NCBI GenBank assembly: GCA_036389795.1 | Contig: DASVWD010000130.1 | Location: forward strand, 1 to 33,706 | Reading direction: 5' to 3' | Length of the DNA: 33,706 nt | Source of the DNA: Longimicrobium sp. | GTDB lineage: Bacteria; Gemmatimonadota; Gemmatimonadetes; Longimicrobiales; Longimicrobiaceae | Shown here: piece after piece, positions 15,321 to 23,568 of the stretch | How positions within the stretch are numbered: position 1 is the first letter of the stretch | Layout of the letters: each line of letters begins with the position of its first letter | Notes under the pieces: model-generated | Databases searched by the model: none | Told to the model about the DNA's origin: nothing | Seen by the model: the letters and a program-made list of their open reading frames with translations, nothing else | Translations under genes and position numbers: made by a program

Positions 15321-16273
15321 CAGATCTTCCGCAGCCTCACCCGCTCGACCCGGTGGTCCTCGCCCTTCTCCAGGATCAGGCGGGCGCGCTCGCGGGTGGG
15401 CTCGATGTTCTCGCGCAGATTGACGGCGTTGATGGTGGCCCACACCTGGCGGCCGAACTCCATCGCCTCGGCTTCGGACATGCCGATGGCGTACTGGTGG
15501 AAGAACGAGGAGGGGTCGCGGAACGCCGTCTCGCGCAGGCGGGCGAAGCGCTGGAGGTACCACTTCTCCAGGTGCTCCTCGCTGGCGTCGATGTAGATGG
15601 AGAAGTCCAGGAAGTCCGAGACGAACACCCGCGGCGGCCGCCCGTCGCCGCCGATGCCGCTCTGCAGGACGTTCAGGCCCTCCAGGATCAGGATGTCGGG
15701 CCGGCGCACCACCAGCTCCTGGCCGGGGACGATGTCGTAGACCAGGTGCGAGTAGACGGGCGCGCGCACCTCCGCCCGGCCCGCCTTCACCTCGAAGAGG
15801 AAGCGGATCAGCCGGCGCACGTCGTAGCTCTCGGGGAAGCCCTTGCGGTCCATGATCCCCCGCTCCTCCAGCACCCGGTTGGGGAAGAGGAAGCCGTCGG
15901 TGGTCACCAGGTCCACCGTGGGGTGGTCGGGCCAGCGGGCCAGGAGCGCCCGCAGGATGCGCGAGGTGGTGCTCTTCCCCCCCGCCACGCTGCCGGCGAC
16001 GGCGATCACGTACGGCACCCGGGCGGCGGGGCTCCCCAGGAAGGTGTCGGTGACGCGGTAGAGCTGCTGCGCGGCGGCCACGTACAGGTTGAGCAGGCGC
16101 GAGAGGGGGAGGTACACCTCCGTCACCTCGTCGAGCGAGACGGCCTCCTCGGCGCTCCGGAGCGCCGCCAGGTCGGCCTCGGAGAGGGTGAGCGGCGTGT
16201 TCCCGCGCAGCCGCGCCCACTCGTCGCGCGTGAACTCGATGTACGGCGAGAAGCCGGGGTCGGGGACGGACAA
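15320..16273 (-). CDS. coaA: type I pantothenate kinase
   Basis: CoaA phosphorylates pantothenate in the first step of coenzyme A synthesis. The sequence follows E. coli CoaA throughout: [38 protein letters not shown], the P-loop [64 protein letters not shown], and the ending [16 protein letters not shown] with [12 protein letters not shown]. The TTG at 16273 gives 317 residues, close to the 316 of E. coli, and is followed at once by conserved sequence; the longer frame upstream is only translated repeat. Both ends of the gene touch tandem repeats, so it has no obvious Shine-Dalgarno. The canonical enzyme is feedback-inhibited by CoA. Confidence 0.93.
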   Translation of the reverse strand: MSVPDPGFSPYIEFTRDEWARLRGNTPLTLSEADLAALRSAEEAVSLDEVTEVYLPLSRLLNLYVAAAQQLYRVTDTFLGSPAARVPYVIAVAGSVAGGKSTTSRILRALLARWPDHPTVDLVTTDGFLFPNRVLEERGIMDRKGFPESYDVRRLIRFLFEVKAGRAEVRAPVYSHLVYDIVPGQELVVRRPDILILEGLNVLQSGIGGDGRPPRVFVSDFLDFSIYIDASEEHLEKWYLQRFARLRETAFRDPSSFFHQYAIGMSEAEAMEFGRQVWATINAVNLRENIEPTRERARLILEKGEDHRVERVRLRKI

Positions 16274-16368
16274 GTGCGTGGAGTACGGAAGTACGGAAGT
16301 ACGAGAGTACGGAAGTGCGGGGCCGGAGCAGTTTCGTACTCTCGTACCCCGTACTTTCGTACTCGCGG
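16273..16368. repeat. AGTACGG word repeats in inverted orientation upstream of coaA
   Basis: The left arm (16273-16322) has five copies of AGTACGGA/AGTGCGTG-type words. The right arm (16335-16368) has CGTACTCTCGTACCCCGTACTTTCGTACTC. The arms can pair, forming a long imperfect hairpin between the membrane-protein gene and coaA. This occupies the place of the coaA leader. Confidence 0.75.
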
Positions 16369-16371
16369 TTC

Positions 16372-16710
16372 TCACTGCACCGGCGAGGCTCCCCAGACCA
16401 CGTAGCCCAGCAGGAGCAGCGTGGGGACGAGCGGGGCCGTGGTCCACACCAGCGCGCGGCGCGTGTTGCCGCGGCGCCAGGCGCGCCACGCCACCCACAC
16501 GCAGGCCAGCACCAGCAGCGGGTACGCCCAGATGAGGGCCGTGACGGCGTAGGCCCCGGGCGGCGCCCCGGGATCGACTCCCGCCAGCGAGATCATCGCC
16601 ACCACGAACCAGGGGAGCAGCGACAGCAGCATCAGCGCCTGCGAGGCGATCATCCAGACCAGCGCCCCCCGGCGCGGACGGCGGGGCTCGGAGGTGACGG
16701 TGGCGTTCAT
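16372..16710 (-). CDS. small three-helix membrane protein (112 aa)
   Basis: After a basic N terminus ([19 protein letters not shown]) there are three hydrophobic helices: [42 protein letters not shown] and [17 protein letters not shown]. The loop between helices 2 and 3 is Arg-rich ([10 protein letters not shown]), which predicts it to be cytoplasmic. No family is recognised. It lies just upstream of coaA in the direction of transcription, separated by the word-repeat hairpin. Confidence 0.6.
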   Translation of the reverse strand: MNATVTSEPRRPRRGALVWMIASQALMLLSLLPWFVVAMISLAGVDPGAPPGAYAVTALIWAYPLLVLACVWVAWRAWRRGNTRRALVWTTAPLVPTLLLLGYVVWGASPVQ

Positions 16711-16786
16711 GGGAATCGGTGAGGGGTGCGGGCATCAGTTTCCACTCCGCACCGTCGTGACGCAAGGGGGAGCGACGGCCGTCGAC

Positions 16787-17416
16787 TCAGCCGGGTCGGT
16801 GGGCGCGGATCAGCTCGAGAGCCCGGACCGTGGCCTCCTCACCGGTCATCCCCGGCGGCTGATGCAGTTCCACCACGTTGGTACGCGTGCCGAGCACGCT
16901 GCGGAAGCGGGCCTCGAACTCGGCCAGGAACGCCATCCGGGCCTCGTCGCAGCGGCCGTCGCGCCGCAGCAGCCGGGTCCGCAGGGTTTCCGGGTCGCAG
17001 GAGAGATAGATGGTCAGGTCCGGCCAGGAGATCAGGTCGAAGAGCGCGTCCAGCACCCGCGCCACGCGCGCGCCGTCGTAGGCCCGCCCCAGGACCACCG
17101 ACTGGTAAACGTACTTGGAGAGCGGCCCCCGGTCCGAGAGCACCAGGTCCCCCCGCCTCCGGCCTTCCGCCACCCCCAGTTCGTACTGGTGGAAGAAGTC
17201 GCTCAGGAAGGCGAGCGACTGCCCGAGGAGGGACGGGGAGATGACGTGCGGGCTCTCGCTCACCGCGCCGGAGAGGTAGCGGCCGACCGGCGCGTCGGAA
17301 AACTCGGGGACCGGCCGCAGAGCGGGAAGCCGCTCCGCCAGCCGCCCGGCCACCGTGGTCTTCCCCGTCCCGTCCACCCCGTCGAGCGACACCCAGAAAC
17401 CCGCCGGCGCCGGCAT
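16787..17416 (-). CDS. thymidylate-kinase-like P-loop kinase
   Basis: This 209-residue protein is in the thymidylate/deoxynucleoside kinase class. The Walker A is GVDGTGKTT (residues 13-21), the DR-type base-sensing motif is LVLSDRGPLSKYVYQS, and a LID-like arginine segment is RLLRRDGRCDEARMAF. It differs from housekeeping Tmk: the motif is DRG rather than DRY/DRH, and the acceptor-site region FSDAPVGRYLSGAVSE is not the usual FTREPGGT. A nucleotide or nucleoside substrate other than dTMP is therefore plausible. It is the last gene of a four-gene operon: the ATG lies 7 nt after the radical-SAM stop, and the AGGAGGG Shine-Dalgarno fills that gap. Confidence 0.8.
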   Translation of the reverse strand: MPAPAGFWVSLDGVDGTGKTTVAGRLAERLPALRPVPEFSDAPVGRYLSGAVSESPHVISPSLLGQSLAFLSDFFHQYELGVAEGRRRGDLVLSDRGPLSKYVYQSVVLGRAYDGARVARVLDALFDLISWPDLTIYLSCDPETLRTRLLRRDGRCDEARMAFLAEFEARFRSVLGTRTNVVELHQPPGMTGEEATVRALELIRAHRPG

Positions 17417-17423
17417 GCCCTCC

Positions 17424-18767
17424 TCACTCGTCGTAGTCGAAGCTTTCCAAGAGACGGCGCACGCGCTCGCTGAAGAACGCCTGCACGACCACGTCGCGGT
17501 GCCGAAGTCCCCGTGGCGTGAGGCGGTACGCCGCGTCCTCCTCCTCCAGGAGCGCCAGGTTCCGCAACGCGGCGAACTGCTCCGGGAAGACCTCCGCCGG
17601 GTCGCGGCCGAACAGCGAGCGGAACCAGCCCCGGTCCAGCCGGATCAGTCCCAGCACCACCGCCTTGCGCATCCGCTCGTCGTCGTCCATGACGAACCCG
17701 TCGACGATCGCCTCTCCGGCCGCGCCGACCCGCGCGAAATAGTCCCGCAGCGCCCGGGCGCGGTGGCGAACGCTGTAGCCGTTGCGGAAGTCGCCGTGCC
17801 AGAGGTAGCTCCGGGCCCCGGCGCCGAAGCCCAGAACGTTGGCCATCCGCCAGTGGTTCTCCTTCTGGCGGTAACCGCCCCGCTCGTCGCGCACGTAGCG
17901 GATGTGCGTCTCCTGCCGGTACCCGGCCGCCAGCATCGCGGCGCGGAAGTAGTCCTGCCGCGCGTACTGCTCGCGCCCGCAGACCTCGCGGTATCCCCGC
18001 GCGCTGAAGCCCGTGGCGGGGCGCAGCGTGAGCGGATACGCGCAGATGGTCTCCGGCCGGTAGGCCAGCACGGCATCCACCGAGGCGCGCCAGCTCTCCG
18101 ACGTCTGCCCCTGCAACCCGTAGATCAGGTCCACGCACACGTTGTCGAACCCCACCGACTGGACGATCTCCAGGGCGCGAAGCGGAGTGTCGGCGTTGTA
18201 GCGGCGCCCGATCAGGTGTAGCTCGCCGTCGGCGAGCGTCTGGAACCCCAGGTTCACCCGGTTGATGCCGATGGCGCGGTACGCCCGGAACTTCTCCTCC
18301 TCCACCGTGTCGGGCGAGACCTCCAGCGCCACCTCCGGGATGGAGGCGACCTCGCAGCCGATCTCGTCGCGCAGGAAGGCGAAGAGCCGCGCGAAGAACT
18401 CCGGGGCGAGCAGCGACGGCGTCCCGCCGCCCAGGTACAGGGTGCTGAAGGTCTTGCCGCGCAGCAGGGGAGCCCGGTGCCGCACCTCGCGCTCGAGGTA
18501 GTCGACGTACGCGTTGAGCCCGGCCCCGTCGCGCGCCGCTACCGCGAACAGGTTGCAGAACGCGCAGATCTGGCGGCAGAAGGGGAAGTGGAAGTACAGG
18601 TCGACGCTTTCGAAGCGCCGGAGCGACTCGGCTAGGAGCGGCGCCAGTTCCGCCTCCCCGAAGGGGCGGTACGCCTGGCGCGGGGGATACATGTACACGT
18701 AGTCCCCCGCCACCTCCTCTGCGATGTGCCGCTCCAGCTCGGCCGGGGACGCGCTCAGCAGCTTCAC
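17424..18767 (-). CDS. HemW/HemN-like radical SAM protein
   Basis: The 447-residue protein carries the radical SAM cluster motif as FPFCRQICAFC (Cys64, Cys68, Cys71), then the glycine-rich SAM site STLYLGGGTPSLL, the EVSPDTVEEEKF strand, and the NRVNLGFQTLADGELHLIGR region typical of coproporphyrinogen-oxidase-like enzymes. The C-terminal HemN-type domain is present (NHWRMANVLGFGAGARSY ... LRNLALLEEEDAAYRLTPRGL). True HemW is a heme chaperone, and other members are class C methylases and cyclopropanases. Here the genetic partners are nucleotide enzymes, so a heme role is doubtful. The GTG start at 18767 overlaps the preceding stop as GTGA, and a GGGAGGAG Shine-Dalgarno lies upstream. A SAM- and iron-sulfur-dependent reaction on a small molecule is the best inference. 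Confidence 0.82.
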   Translation of the reverse strand: MKLLSASPAELERHIAEEVAGDYVYMYPPRQAYRPFGEAELAPLLAESLRRFESVDLYFHFPFCRQICAFCNLFAVAARDGAGLNAYVDYLEREVRHRAPLLRGKTFSTLYLGGGTPSLLAPEFFARLFAFLRDEIGCEVASIPEVALEVSPDTVEEEKFRAYRAIGINRVNLGFQTLADGELHLIGRRYNADTPLRALEIVQSVGFDNVCVDLIYGLQGQTSESWRASVDAVLAYRPETICAYPLTLRPATGFSARGYREVCGREQYARQDYFRAAMLAAGYRQETHIRYVRDERGGYRQKENHWRMANVLGFGAGARSYLWHGDFRNGYSVRHRARALRDYFARVGAAGEAIVDGFVMDDDERMRKAVVLGLIRLDRGWFRSLFGRDPAEVFPEQFAALRNLALLEEEDAAYRLTPRGLRHRDVVVQAFFSERVRRLLESFDYDE

Positions 18768-21043
18768 GGCGCTCCTCCCGCCACGACGGCTGGCGGATCG
18801 TTCACCTGGATCTTCTCCTGCGACAGGAACCGCATGATCTCGCGGGCGGAGGGCAGGTTGGTGATGCGCCGCCGGAGGCCGTCCAGCTCCAGCGTGAGGC
18901 TGATCGCCTCCAGCGGGTTGCGCTCGGTGCGGGAGAGGAGGCCCCTGGTGGCGAAAGTGGACAGGCAGAGGATGCACAGCCGCTCGAACGCCGTTTTCAC
19001 CGGCGTGAACAGCATGTCTTGGGCATAGAACTCCATCACCTCGCCGAACGTGAACCAGTACACGGGCTCTTCGCCGCGGTACCCGATCCACTCGTGGTTC
19101 GCATCGTTGATGATCGGCCGGATCGACCTATCCGCCACCGCTAGGAAGCTCAGGTCCACGTAGTGGCGCAGGCCGTCGTGCACGTCGCTGTAGCAGAGGA
19201 GCGGGCCGATGTCGATGTCGTCGCCGGAAAGCCGCAGCTCGCGCTCCGCGTACCGGCGCAGCTCGGCCGCGATGTTGCGCCGGATCCCCAGCGGCCCGCC
19301 AAAGGTCCCGTAGGTCTGGGGCTCGGGGCTCTTCCGCCGCCTGGTCAGGAGCAGCTCGCCTTCGGGGTTCAGCAGGAGCACGCCGATCCCCACCGCCGGG
19401 TGCCGGGGCTGCGCGTCGCCGATCTCCTTCACCCAGCCCAGGAAGTTGTGTTTCTCGGCCGCGAGGTCCGGGGCGGGGCTCCCGGCGCTAAAGGCGGCCA
19501 GCGAAGGGAGGTAGTCGAAGCGCACGGCACTGTGCAGCAGGTCGCTCGGCACCTCGGTCGGGGCCCGCCAGACGACGAGCACCCGCACGCCGATCTCCCG
19601 GGCGCGGTCCACCACCCGCGCAACGGCGGCGCTGCACTCCTGGCAGCGGCCGCTGTCCACGCGCAGCAGGACCAGCGCGGAAGGCGGTCGGCCCAGCACT
19701 TCCTCCAGCCGTTCCCGGGGGTCCGAGCAGAGCACCGTCGAGAAGCCCGCGATGCGGAAGCTGCGGTCCTCGGGAGCGAGCAGCCCGTCGGGGAGACGCT
19801 GGTAGCTCTCCCTCACCCACTGGTCGAGCAGGGTCGTACGCCCCCCGGGGTCGGCGCGGTCGCCGCCCGCCGCCCCGGGGACGCCGTCCCGGTGCCCGCA
19901 GGTCAGGACGCCGAACTGGAGTTCCGGGACCTCGCGCTCGTTCGTGCTCACCCAACTGGAGCCGCTCCCGGCGGCGGGCGGCGCGGACGCCGCCCCCGCC
20001 TTCGCCGGGGTCATCCGGAACCGCGTCCGCTGGTCCGCGAAGTCCCCCTTCTTCACCAAGTGGTAGTTGGTGACGAAGTCGCCGCTCCCCGTCCAGAGCC
20101 GCGGCCACACCCGCAGGATGAGCCGCCCCTTCCGGCTCCGCCAGAGGGAGCAGACGCTGTATCCGTGCTGCCGGTGCGAGGCGTTCTGGTCGTCGTGCAC
20201 GGCGCCGCTCGCCACCCAGACGATTTCCGCGCCGTCGAGCCGCCGCAGTCCCCACCCTTCGGCCTTGTGCTCGTGCCCGGACAGGTAGAGGTGCGACACC
20301 CTGGGGAGGAGCGCCCGCAGGTCCTCGCCGTCCTTGAGCCAGTCGAACGGGTGGTGGCTCAGCGCGATCACGAAGTCGTCTTCCTCCACGCCGTCCAGGA
20401 ACAGCTCGGCGAACTGCTGGTTGCCCACCTGCAGGTGCCTCCTGTCGTGGTCGCCGGCCTTCCCGGTACAGAGCAGCGCGGTGTTCATCCCCACCAGCAG
20501 GATGCTGAACTGGTCGTTCACCGGCAGGCGGTACCGCCAGTACAGCCCGTCGCCCTGGATCCCCGCTTCCGTGTTCGCCGGGGCGAACTCCCGGGCGAAG
20601 GCCTGGTAATTGGCGACCCGGCGGGCGAGCAGCTCCCGGTCCGCCGGCGTGGAAAGCGCGGCGGAGATGTCGGCCCCCTCCCACAGCTCGCTCCGCAAGC
20701 GGCTCACGTTTCCGTCCGCGTCCGCGTTGAGCTGGACGTCGTGATTGCCGGGGATGACGAAGACCCGGTCGGCGCGCACGTCCACCTCGCCCGCGATGCC
20801 CTGGAGCCACTCGGCCGCCCGGGCGTATTCCCAGTCCTGCACCGCGGCCCCGCTGAACGCGATGTCGCCCGTGACGATGATGGCGTGCGGGGCCGGCACG
20901 GTGCGGTTCTCCACCAGGTCCACGATGTCCCGCTTCATGAACTCCAGGACGATCCGCTGGTTGTACTTGTAGCCCGTGTTGCCGTGCCCGAAGTGAATGT
21001 CCGAAAGGTGGATCCAGCTAAAGACGTAGTCCGGGCTGCTCAT
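18764..21043 (-). CDS. metallophosphoesterase fused to a Nudix-like domain (759 aa)
   Basis: Residues 1-320 are a calcineurin-like metallophosphoesterase. The metal ligands are all seen: SDIHFGH (Asp15, His17), VTGDI (Asp60), PGNHD (Asn100, His101), ALSHHPF (His230, His231) and LSGHEHK (His257, His259). Residues of about 340-545 form an uncharacterised middle region; it includes a strand followed by GRCQECS (a CxxC) and a helix, a little like thioredoxin folds. From about 548 the sequence HPAVGIGVLLLNPEGELLLTRR then TYGTFGGPLG is Nudix-like. The box itself (GIRRNIAAELRRYAEREL) does not have the canonical G-x5-E-x7-REUxEE spacing, so this domain may bind rather than hydrolyse. The ATG overlaps the upstream Nudix stop as ATGA. 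There is no signal peptide. Confidence 0.8.
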   Translation of the reverse strand: MSSPDYVFSWIHLSDIHFGHGNTGYKYNQRIVLEFMKRDIVDLVENRTVPAPHAIIVTGDIAFSGAAVQDWEYARAAEWLQGIAGEVDVRADRVFVIPGNHDVQLNADADGNVSRLRSELWEGADISAALSTPADRELLARRVANYQAFAREFAPANTEAGIQGDGLYWRYRLPVNDQFSILLVGMNTALLCTGKAGDHDRRHLQVGNQQFAELFLDGVEEDDFVIALSHHPFDWLKDGEDLRALLPRVSHLYLSGHEHKAEGWGLRRLDGAEIVWVASGAVHDDQNASHRQHGYSVCSLWRSRKGRLILRVWPRLWTGSGDFVTNYHLVKKGDFADQRTRFRMTPAKAGAASAPPAAGSGSSWVSTNEREVPELQFGVLTCGHRDGVPGAAGGDRADPGGRTTLLDQWVRESYQRLPDGLLAPEDRSFRIAGFSTVLCSDPRERLEEVLGRPPSALVLLRVDSGRCQECSAAVARVVDRAREIGVRVLVVWRAPTEVPSDLLHSAVRFDYLPSLAAFSAGSPAPDLAAEKHNFLGWVKEIGDAQPRHPAVGIGVLLLNPEGELLLTRRRKSPEPQTYGTFGGPLGIRRNIAAELRRYAERELRLSGDDIDIGPLLCYSDVHDGLRHYVDLSFLAVADRSIRPIINDANHEWIGYRGEEPVYWFTFGEVMEFYAQDMLFTPVKTAFERLCILCLSTFATRGLLSRTERNPLEAISLTLELDGLRRRITNLPSAREIMRFLSQEKIQVNDPPAVVAGGAP

Positions 21044-21606
21044 GATGGTCTCCTGTATGGTCCGGCGGGAGGTGCGGCGGCGGGGGCGGGCGGATCGAAG
21101 CGGCCGGCCAGCGCCGCCGCCAGCAGGTTCCGGGTGTTGGCCGAGAGCTGGGATTCCATTTCGCGGAGTTGCTCCCAGGAGAAGAAGCGGAGCTGGTCGT
21201 GCTTCTGCGGCTCCTGAAGGGCGGGGGCCCCGGAGACCACCTCGGCGAGGAACCAGTGGTAATGCCACTCGCTTGCCCCCTCGTGGAAGGAGGCGGTCCC
21301 CAGCGGGCGCACGAGGCGCACCTCGACCCCCAACTCCTCCCGCGTCTCGCGGCGGGCGGCCTCTTCGGCGCTCTCGCCGTCCTCCACCTTCCCTCCGGGA
21401 GTCTCCCACTGCTCGCGCCCGGGGACGCAGCGGTGGAGCAGCAGCACGCGACCAGCCGGGTCGAGAATGACGCTTCCCGCGAGCGTAATGGGTGAAGGGG
21501 AACGCAAAGGGAGCGGTCGAAACGGGTGAACTGTCGTGCGGGACGCGGAGCGGCCGCGGCGAACACCGGTCAAGCCCAAGGTAACGCGGGCGGCCTGGAC
21601 GTTCAA
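21040..21606 (-). CDS. Nudix hydrolase, first gene of the operon
   Basis: The Nudix box is perfect: GGKVEDGESAEEAARRETREE then LG (G-x5-E-x7-REUxEExGU), so hydrolysis of a nucleoside-diphosphate-linked compound is expected. The fold begins at ITLAGSVILDPAGRVLLLHR, and the C-terminal strand LRFFSWEQLREME is typical. The start is uncertain: the frame is open to a TTG at 21606, but conserved sequence begins only about 41 residues later, and no ATG is available between. A TTG at 21507 would give a shorter protein. No convincing Shine-Dalgarno is visible at either. The stop overlaps the next gene's ATG. The operon promoter should lie in 21607-21738, which I cannot resolve further. Confidence 0.85.
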   Translation of the reverse strand: MNVQAARVTLGLTGVRRGRSASRTTVHPFRPLPLRSPSPITLAGSVILDPAGRVLLLHRCVPGREQWETPGGKVEDGESAEEAARRETREELGVEVRLVRPLGTASFHEGASEWHYHWFLAEVVSGAPALQEPQKHDQLRFFSWEQLREMESQLSANTRNLLAAALAGRFDPPAPAAAPPAGPYRRPS

Positions 21607-21738
21607 CCGCTTTCCGTTCCCTTGCGGCCGGTCCCCGAACGCGCGCCTCCGAGGTGTGTGGGAGGGGACGGTGCAGGCGCTCCGTCCCCGCCCGGCAGCC
21701 GCGCCGGACGGGGGCTCGTTCGTTGTCGGCCCGACGTC

Positions 21739-23400
21739 TCAGCGCGGGGCGAGCCCCAGCACGTCCGCCCCCTGCTCGAAGACGATGTCCACCGGGATGC
21801 CGGCGCCGGCCAGGCGGTCGAGGTCCGACTGCAGCTCGGCGTCGATGCGGCCGTACTTCGCCATGAACGCCTTCACGCCCTCGTAGTCGCCGTCGCCCTG
21901 GAAGCGCAGGATCTGCTCGGAGAGCGCGTTCATCGCCTGCGTCATCTTCTCGCGGTCCACCCGGTAGGTGCCGCTCGCCGCGTCGCGGGTGAAGGCGCCG
22001 CGCTCCTTGAAGTAGTTGAAGCGCGCCACGTTCGCCCGCCCGTGCGCGCTGCTGGCCCCGAAGCGCACCGAGCGGAAGATGCTGGCCAGGAAGGTGACGT
22101 AGCTGTCCATCACGTCGCCCTGCAACTCGCCCATCCCCTGCAGCTGTGTCTGCATGTAGAGGCCCAGCACGTCGGCCTTCCCCTCCTCCAGCGCGCTCGC
22201 CTCCTCCTTGAGCGCCTCGCGCACCGTCCCCCGCCCGTTCACGGTGTTCTTGATCCCCAGCCCGTGCGCCACCTCGTGGAACATGGTGTTGCCGAAGAAG
22301 GCGTCGAAGGTGATGTGCCGGCGCTGGTCGGGGGCGATCAGGATGCCGGCGATCGGCACCAGGATGCGGTCGAACTTGGCCCGCATGGCGTTCTTCAGCT
22401 GCAGCCGCCGCGTCCCCTTCTGCAGCTGCACCTCCTCGTCGTTGGGGAGGTTGATGGCGATGGTCTTGGAGCCGGCATTGGCCTGGCCGGCGTAGAAGAG
22501 CACGTCGTAGGCGTTCAGGTCGCTGTCGGTGCCCGGCGTCTCGCGCCTGTACGCCTCGGGGACGGGGAGGCCGCGCTGCAGCCGGGGAAGCAGGGCGGCG
22601 TAGCGGGTGAGGCGCCGGCTCCACTCCTGGTCCTTCACCAGCACGTACGCCTCGTGCGCCGCCTTGTAGCCGAAGAGCAGGTCCTCGTACGTCTCGATCG
22701 GCCCGATCACCACGTCGAGGTGGTTGTCCTTCATGTCCAGCCAGGCCAGGTCGCTCGCCTGGTACTGGTCGGTGAGCAGGGCCTCGGCGCGCTCCTCCAG
22801 GTAGCGGCGCAGGCCCGGCTGCGGGGCCAGCACCGCCGCCTGGCGCAGCTTCTCGGCCGCGCGCCGGTGGTGCTCGGCATACGCCACGTGGAAGGGGACG
22901 GCGGTGAGCCGCCCGGACGCGTCGCGGCGCACCAGCGTGTACAGGCCCTTGAGCGAGTCGGCGCGGGCGCCGCCGCGCGCCACCTCGGCCTCGAACTCCG
23001 CCTTCGTCATCCCCGCGGGATAGTAGCCGGCGCCCTCGGGCTTGGCGCCCGCGCCGGCCAGGAAGGGCGCGTCGCCGGCCAGGCGGTCCCACGGCCCGTA
23101 GTTGATCTCCACGTAGCGCCGCACCCGCGGGTCCGTGACGCGGGCCAGCAGCGAGTCGCGGCTGCCGTACGCCTGCATCCAGAACACCGCGTCCATCTCG
23201 CGCGCGGCGTCGATCAGCAGCGGGATCATGCGCCGCTCGTTGTCGCTCAGGCCCGACAGGTCGGTGGTGAGGCGGACGGTGGTGTACCTGGCCAGCAGCC
23301 GGTCGATGGAATCCGTCGGGGCGTTCTGCGCCGCGGCCGGGCCGCCGCCCGCGAGCAGGGCGAGGGCCGCGGCGGCCGCGAAGAGGTTGCGGGAGGTCAT
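21739..23400 (-). CDS. secreted zinc peptidase, M49 (DPP III)-like
   Basis: The protein begins with a signal peptide (MTSRNLFAAAAALALLAGG, cleaved near AAAQ) and is 553 residues long. The zinc motif is HEVAHG (His375, Glu376, His379), followed 30 residues later by EEGKAD (Glu405, Glu406, Asp410). This is the arrangement of M49 dipeptidyl peptidase III, in which HELLGH and EECRAE/D supply the ligands. Here the first motif is the shorter HExxH form, as in some bacterial M49 relatives. Other family features are PNDEEV (substrate-binding segment) and the YDVLFYAG helix. The ATG at 23400 has an AGGAGAG Shine-Dalgarno. It is probably a periplasmic exopeptidase. Confidence 0.75.
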   Translation of the reverse strand: MTSRNLFAAAAALALLAGGGPAAAQNAPTDSIDRLLARYTTVRLTTDLSGLSDNERRMIPLLIDAAREMDAVFWMQAYGSRDSLLARVTDPRVRRYVEINYGPWDRLAGDAPFLAGAGAKPEGAGYYPAGMTKAEFEAEVARGGARADSLKGLYTLVRRDASGRLTAVPFHVAYAEHHRRAAEKLRQAAVLAPQPGLRRYLEERAEALLTDQYQASDLAWLDMKDNHLDVVIGPIETYEDLLFGYKAAHEAYVLVKDQEWSRRLTRYAALLPRLQRGLPVPEAYRRETPGTDSDLNAYDVLFYAGQANAGSKTIAINLPNDEEVQLQKGTRRLQLKNAMRAKFDRILVPIAGILIAPDQRRHITFDAFFGNTMFHEVAHGLGIKNTVNGRGTVREALKEEASALEEGKADVLGLYMQTQLQGMGELQGDVMDSYVTFLASIFRSVRFGASSAHGRANVARFNYFKERGAFTRDAASGTYRVDREKMTQAMNALSEQILRFQGDGDYEGVKAFMAKYGRIDAELQSDLDRLAGAGIPVDIVFEQGADVLGLAPR

Positions 23401-23568
23401 GCGCTCTCCTGAGGGTCGGCGATCAACGTCAGGCAGATGAGATTCAGCGCGGGAGATACTCGCAACCGCGCGGAGCCGCCGCAAGCGGCGCGCGCTCGTA
23501 CGGCCGATACAGCAAGGCCGCAGTCCGGATCGGAACGGCGGGCCCCGCGTCTGGTACCGCTCCGCGCC

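Noticed and set aside
15265-16368. Tandem repeats as a possible CRISPR array
   Set aside because: The units are only 7-8 bp, imperfect and contiguous without spacers, and no cas gene is present.
16694-17473. 259-codon plus-strand frame opposite the kinase
   Set aside because: It is a shadow of a well-identified P-loop kinase; it shows no start signal.
18764-23092. 1442-codon frame suggesting a giant fusion
   Set aside because: Upstream of 21043 it is a shadow of the M49 peptidase and Nudix genes; the real gene starts at the ATG at 21043 in the ATGA overlap.
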